64,000 nt of DNA from Methanoregula sp. PtaU1.Bin051 (GTDB taxonomy: Archaea; Halobacteriota; Methanomicrobia; Methanomicrobiales; Methanospirillaceae), in contig MVRE01000002.1 of assembly GCA_002067895.1 (NCBI GenBank), forward strand, positions 49,368-113,367, read 5' to 3'. This document shows, piece by piece, positions 60,843 to 64,000 of this stretch. Below the pieces are notes generated by a model. The model made no database searches, was not told the origin of the DNA, and worked only from the letters and a program-made list of their open reading frames with translations. The translations under genes were made by a program, and so were the position numbers. How positions within the stretch are numbered: position 1 is the stretch's first letter; each line of letters starts with the position of its first letter.

Positions 60843-62312
60843 TTACTCGAAGATCCGGTAGTTCGGGGCCTCGTCCGTGATCAGGATGTTGTGCGGGTGG
60901 CTCTCGGTCATGCCGGCATTGGTAATCCGGACGAAATGTGCCTTATTGTGCATATCGGCAATCGTCCGCGAACCCGTATAGCCCATCGCGGACTTCAGGC
61001 CGCCCACCAGCTGGTAGATTACTTCGCCGACATGCCCTACGTATGGTGTGACGCCTTCCACGCCTTCGGGGACAAACTTCGTGCTCCCGATATCTTTCTT
61101 CTGGAAGTAGCGGTCCGCGCTCTGCCCCCCGCTCATCACGCCAAGCGATCCCATGCCGCGATACTGCTTGTACCGGCGCCCCTTGATCGTGATTACCTTT
61201 CCCGGCGCCTCATCGGTACCTGCGAACATACTGCCCATCATCACGGAGTCTGCGCCTGCTGCGATTGCCTTTGCGACATCACCGCTGAACCGCACGCCAC
61301 CGTCTGCGATCACCGGGATCCCGGCACCGGATACAACATCCGCGACCTGCGAAACGGCCGTGATCTGCGGGACGCCGACACCCGCGACAATCCGTGTCGT
61401 GCAGATCGAGCCGGGGCCGATACCCACCTTGATCCCGTCTACATTCGCTTTGAGCAGGGCCTCCGCTGCAGGCTGCGTGGCAATATTGCCGGCAATGATA
61501 TCTGCTTTCGCACTCGCCTTGATATCACCTACCGCCCTGACAACTTTCAGGTTGTGTCCGTGCGCGCAATCGACGACGAGTGCATCGACACCCTTTTCAT
61601 CCAGGAGCATTGCCCTGTCATAATCGAAGGGGCCTACAGCAGCAGCGACACGGAGGTTGCCTTTATCGTCCCGTGACGCGAGCGGGTACTGCCGTTTTTC
61701 GAGAATATCCTGCATCGTGATGATCCCGATAAGCCGGCCCCGTTTGTCGACAACCGGCAGGCGCTCGACCTTGCTCGTGTACATGATCTCGAGCGCCTTT
61801 TCAGCTGAGATGTCCTCATCGGTTGTGATCGGTTTTTTCGTCATGATCGTTGTGATCTTCTCGTCCCCGCGCCGCGAACCGATCGCGCGGATATCACGGC
61901 GGCTCACGATCCCGATAATCTTGCCCTTGCCAACTACCGGCAGCCCGCCTATATGGTACTGGTTCATCAGCCTTTCGGCATCGGCAACCGTTGCCGCATC
62001 TTCAACGAATAGGACGTCCCGCTCGATCAGCTCCTCGGCCCTCTTGACGGCATTGACTTCCTGCAGCTCGCGCTCGGGGGTCATGTTCCGGTGGATGACG
62101 CCGATCCCACCTTCGCGTGCAAGAGCTATCGCCATATCGGCTTCGGTAACCGTGTCCATCGCAGAAGAGACGAGCGGGATATTGAGCGCAATTGCCTTTG
62201 AAAACCGTGTCCTGACATCGGCCTCCGCCGGTTCGATCTCGGAGGCGGCAGGCTCAAGCAGTACGTCATCGAACGTAAGCGAGAGCGGTACATCAAGTTT
62301 CTCATGGAACAT
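60843..62312 (-). CDS. guaB: IMP dehydrogenase
   Basis: A 489-residue IMP dehydrogenase, the committed step to GMP. The start is ATG 62312 with a GGTGAT site (an in-frame GTG lies at 62321). Landmarks are SLTFDDVLLEPA, two CBS domains (about 95-210), VVDCAHGHN, and the catalytic loop GPGSICTTR with its Cys. The YRGMGSLGVM block binds the phosphate. mfnB ends six bases before the ATG, so the two are co-transcribed. Confidence 0.96.
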   Translation of the reverse strand: MFHEKLDVPLSLTFDDVLLEPAASEIEPAEADVRTRFSKAIALNIPLVSSAMDTVTEADMAIALAREGGIGVIHRNMTPERELQEVNAVKRAEELIERDVLFVEDAATVADAERLMNQYHIGGLPVVGKGKIIGIVSRRDIRAIGSRRGDEKITTIMTKKPITTDEDISAEKALEIMYTSKVERLPVVDKRGRLIGIITMQDILEKRQYPLASRDDKGNLRVAAAVGPFDYDRAMLLDEKGVDALVVDCAHGHNLKVVRAVGDIKASAKADIIAGNIATQPAAEALLKANVDGIKVGIGPGSICTTRIVAGVGVPQITAVSQVADVVSGAGIPVIADGGVRFSGDVAKAIAAGADSVMMGSMFAGTDEAPGKVITIKGRRYKQYRGMGSLGVMSGGQSADRYFQKKDIGSTKFVPEGVEGVTPYVGHVGEVIYQLVGGLKSAMGYTGSRTIADMHNKAHFVRITNAGMTESHPHNILITDEAPNYRIFE

Positions 62313-62317
62313 GAATA

Positions 62318-63004
62318 TCACCTGATCCTTTCGAGGGCGGTCCTTACCAGGTCTTCCTGTATCGTAGCGTTCCGGTCACCGCCACAGACCATCCCCCGCA
62401 CGCCGATGATGGCCGGATTAATCCGTTTTAACCGGTCAAGGTCATTGAACGTAAGTGAACCGGCAAGAGCGGTTTCAAGCCCGAGTTCGGAATTCCGTTT
62501 TGTGAAAGAGGTGAGTTCTTCCTCATTCATGAACTCGAATGTGCTTTTCTTATCTTTGATGCCAGTATCAACCATGGCAAGGTCAGCGCCAAGCTCCGCA
62601 GCGATTGGAGCCATTACAAATGGCGAGATCGTGCGCATGCGCTCGTGATCCGAGTAGGCGGCGATGACAACTTTCTTGTTCGGAAATTCGTCCTTTACAG
62701 CCTTGACAACCGCACTGATCACGTCGCGCGCCTTGTCAGCGCCATCAAATGCAAGCCCGATCTTGATGAAATCGGCGCCTGCACAGGCTGCCCCATACGC
62801 CGCGAGCGACGCTCCGCCGGGTTTGTACGGGAAGTCGCCGATCGCCGCGCTCACCGGTTTTTTTGAAAAAGACTTGATCTCCTTAATCACCCACGGAAAG
62901 TTGGCGCCCAGCGAACCCTCGGCCGGTCGCTTGACGTCAATGATGTCAGCGGCAATGGCGCATTTTGCTTCGGAGATAGAGCTTGGGCTGACCAACAATT
63001 GCAT
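62318..63004 (-). CDS. mfnB: (5-formylfuran-3-yl)methyl phosphate synthase
   Basis: A 228-residue TIM-barrel enzyme (DUF556) that joins two glyceraldehyde-3-phosphate into the furan of methanofuran, the C1 carrier of methanogenesis. Conserved blocks: IIDVKRPAEGSLGANFPWVI with its Lys, GADFIKIGL, and AMVDTGIKDKKSTF. It is a marker of methanogens and related C1-using organisms. It heads the mfnB-guaB unit. Its promoter area holds a remarkable inverted repeat (63025-63069). Confidence 0.95.
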   Translation of the reverse strand: MQLLVSPSSISEAKCAIAADIIDVKRPAEGSLGANFPWVIKEIKSFSKKPVSAAIGDFPYKPGGASLAAYGAACAGADFIKIGLAFDGADKARDVISAVVKAVKDEFPNKKVVIAAYSDHERMRTISPFVMAPIAAELGADLAMVDTGIKDKKSTFEFMNEEELTSFTKRNSELGLETALAGSLTFNDLDRLKRINPAIIGVRGMVCGGDRNATIQEDLVRTALERIR

Positions 63005-63024
63005 ACACTTTAATGATCCTTTTT

Positions 63025-63069
63025 CTTAATAGTGAATATCTGAAAGTTTACTTTAATCTCACTATTAAG
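63025..63069. promoter_or_regulatory. 11-bp perfect inverted repeat over the mfnB promoter
   Basis: CTTAATAGTGA (63025-63035) and TCACTATTAAG (63059-63069), 23 bases apart. Read leftward, the half nearer mfnB contains a TATA-like CTATTAAG about 24 bases ahead of the ATG at 63004, so a protein on this repeat would cover the box. ACTTTAAT also occurs twice directly (63007-63014 and 63050-63057). No T-run follows, so a terminator is unlikely. Confidence 0.5.
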
Positions 63070-63169
63070 ATAGAATGGATCATCCCCCTTTTTCCTATTG
63101 TATACGGGGTGAGGAAATAAGTGTTTTTCCTTCTTCTAAATTGATAGTAAATATTAAAGATCGTCAATC

Positions 63170-63529
63170 TTATTTCTTTAGTTGGAAACTTGGCGTTGAT
63201 GGATCTTTCATTAAATCTATTTTTTCGATACTGGAGTGTATCTTTTTTAGCACATATTCTACTAATTTATCATAGTTCTCCTTGAAAGAAGCGTCCCATT
63301 CTATACAATCATCCTGAAATGCAATGCGATTGGGAGTTGTGAGATTTTTTTCATTTTTTCTCCGAATGGGACGATTAGTCTTTTCGCATAGATTTTTTTC
63401 AAGAATTAATACATCTTGAGTCCAGACTTGAACTAGATCGCTATCCTCATCAGGAGTCTTAAACTGGATAGTTGTTATTCGATCTGCAAGCACCCATTCT
63501 TCTTTATTCACAGCCTTGATCCATACCAT
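63170..63529 (-). CDS. AT-rich small protein of unknown function
   Basis: About 119 residues from the ATG at 63529, which has a GGGAGA site (an in-frame TTG lies at 63544). It starts MVWIKAVNKEEW and runs through an acidic QFKTPDEDSD region to a Lys-rich helical C-terminus. No family is recognised. The DNA is markedly AT-richer than mfnB next door, which suggests recent acquisition. Its start overlaps the end of the next gene by 26 bases. Confidence 0.65.
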   Translation of the reverse strand: MVWIKAVNKEEWVLADRITTIQFKTPDEDSDLVQVWTQDVLILEKNLCEKTNRPIRRKNEKNLTTPNRIAFQDDCIEWDASFKENYDKLVEYVLKKIHSSIEKIDLMKDPSTPSFQLKK

Positions 63530-63827
63530 ACTTCTCCCTATCAATGGGAGACGAAAAAACTATCCCAATAAGATCAAGGTAAAGTAGAGAGCATAAGTAC
63601 GCAATTGCGTACTTGCCCATATCACCGGATGATGACGGGGGATCTATCCGCTTCAGCTCTTTTTCGATGACCCCGGCGATATACTGATACCCTTCATCCG
63701 GCGCGCCGTTGATAGTGACCAGATACCGCTTAAGAACCCGCCGTCGGGTATCCGGATCTGATACGCGGGATAAAAAGCCCTCTACGTCCCGCAAAACGGC
63801 CCTATGCTCCGGGCTGAAGGCGATCAT
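63504..63827 (-). CDS. small protein of unknown function, N-terminus perhaps incomplete
   Basis: A 107-residue protein from ATG 63827: MIAFSPEHRAVL, then an Arg-rich RVSDPDTRRRVLKRYLV helix and a hydrophobic AYLCSLLYLDLIGIVF segment that may be a buried or membrane helix. The same frame runs upstream to a stop at about 63909 and encodes H-Q-C-R-Q-C-G-A-E-M, a zinc-knuckle that commonly opens small proteins, but contains no ATG, GTG or TTG. Either the true start is non-standard or the gene has lost its beginning. Confidence 0.6.
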   Translation of the reverse strand: MIAFSPEHRAVLRDVEGFLSRVSDPDTRRRVLKRYLVTINGAPDEGYQYIAGVIEKELKRIDPPSSSGDMGKYAIAYLCSLLYLDLIGIVFSSPIDREKYGMDQGCE

Positions 63828-64000
63828 TTCCGCCCCGCACTGCCGGCATTGATGTTTAGCTTTTGGAAAAAGACGGCGAGAAAATATCGCGCGGGGATCT
63901 GCAAAGTTCTATCAAAACAATCAGTGTACCGAACGCGCGTTCTAAAAAAGTTTACAATTCTAAAGACGAAACCACCGCTTCTACTGGAGAACCGACGGAG
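63828..64000. other. right edge of the window
   Basis: No complete gene. The first ~80 bases continue the open frame of the gene to the left (with a CxxC knuckle); the rest shows nothing recognisable. Confidence 0.4.

Noticed and set aside
63025..63069. Terminator for the genes to the right of mfnB
   Set aside because: The repeat has a 23-base spacer and no following T-run in the direction of transcription; its position over the mfnB TATA box favours an operator.

Overview
The window reads as chromosome of a methanogenic archaeon of the Methanomicrobiales, most like Methanoregula or a close relative (inference from gene content). The main signs are a methanofuran biosynthesis gene (mfnB), a riboflavin/F420-pathway reductase of archaeal type (arfC), an FrhB-like F420 flavoprotein beside split archaeal glutamate synthase genes, class III ribonucleotide reductase with a glutaredoxin-like partner, archaeal class I CCA-adding enzyme, TATA-box promoters about 26 bases ahead of starts, and a tRNA without an encoded CCA tail. 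Coding DNA is moderately GC-rich. Two stretches (about 41.2-42.9 kb and 63.0-63.6 kb) are visibly richer in A and T. There are no rRNA genes, CRISPR arrays or intact transposase genes.

Layout. 0-8.5 kb: a PH-like/zinc-ribbon membrane protein, a DUF4349 lipoprotein, a HEAT-repeat protein, msrA, metG, two small or unknown proteins and a DHH phosphoesterase. 8.6-12.4 kb: tRNA-Phe, a CPA2 cation/proton antiporter with an RCK module, a LysE-type exporter, a cysteine-cluster protein and a rhodanese lipoprotein. 12.6-17.7 kb: a complete branched-chain amino acid type ABC importer, unusually split into two convergent halves (livKHM against livGF) with a ~296-bp MITE-like element between them. 17.9-28 kb: two-component signalling (a compact kinase/regulator pair and a 1,525-residue nine-PAS kinase overlapping a REC-PAS-PAS regulator), with arfC and an ion permease between. 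28.2-38.2 kb: cupin, small lipoproteins, a structured gene-free stretch, creatininase-family and iron-sulfur flavoprotein genes, a copper ATPase with a 46-residue YHS protein, ferritin and a DUF362 ferredoxin-like protein.

38.4-52.3 kb is a nitrogen-assimilation region: a stand-alone FMN glutamate-synthase-like protein, two amtB-glnK pairs, glnA, and divergently from glnA an operon of split glutamate synthase (amidotransferase, FMN/Fe-S subunit, GXGXG subunit) ending in an FrhB-like gene. This suggests a GS/GOGAT cycle whose glutamate synthase is reduced through coenzyme F420. A GGAA-N6-TTCC site of the NrpR operator type lies ahead of the first amtB, and the second AmtB has Glu in place of the first 'twin' pore His.

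52.3-64 kb: a THEP1-type NTPase, cca and thpR on one strand; nrdH-like and nrdD on the other (nrdD appears to lack the usual C-terminal zinc/glycyl-radical segment); a second zinc-ribbon membrane protein; an ArsR-Hsp20-like pair; superoxide dismutase; an orphan MazF-like protein; guaB and mfnB behind an 11-bp perfect inverted repeat; and two small AT-rich unknown genes at the right edge.
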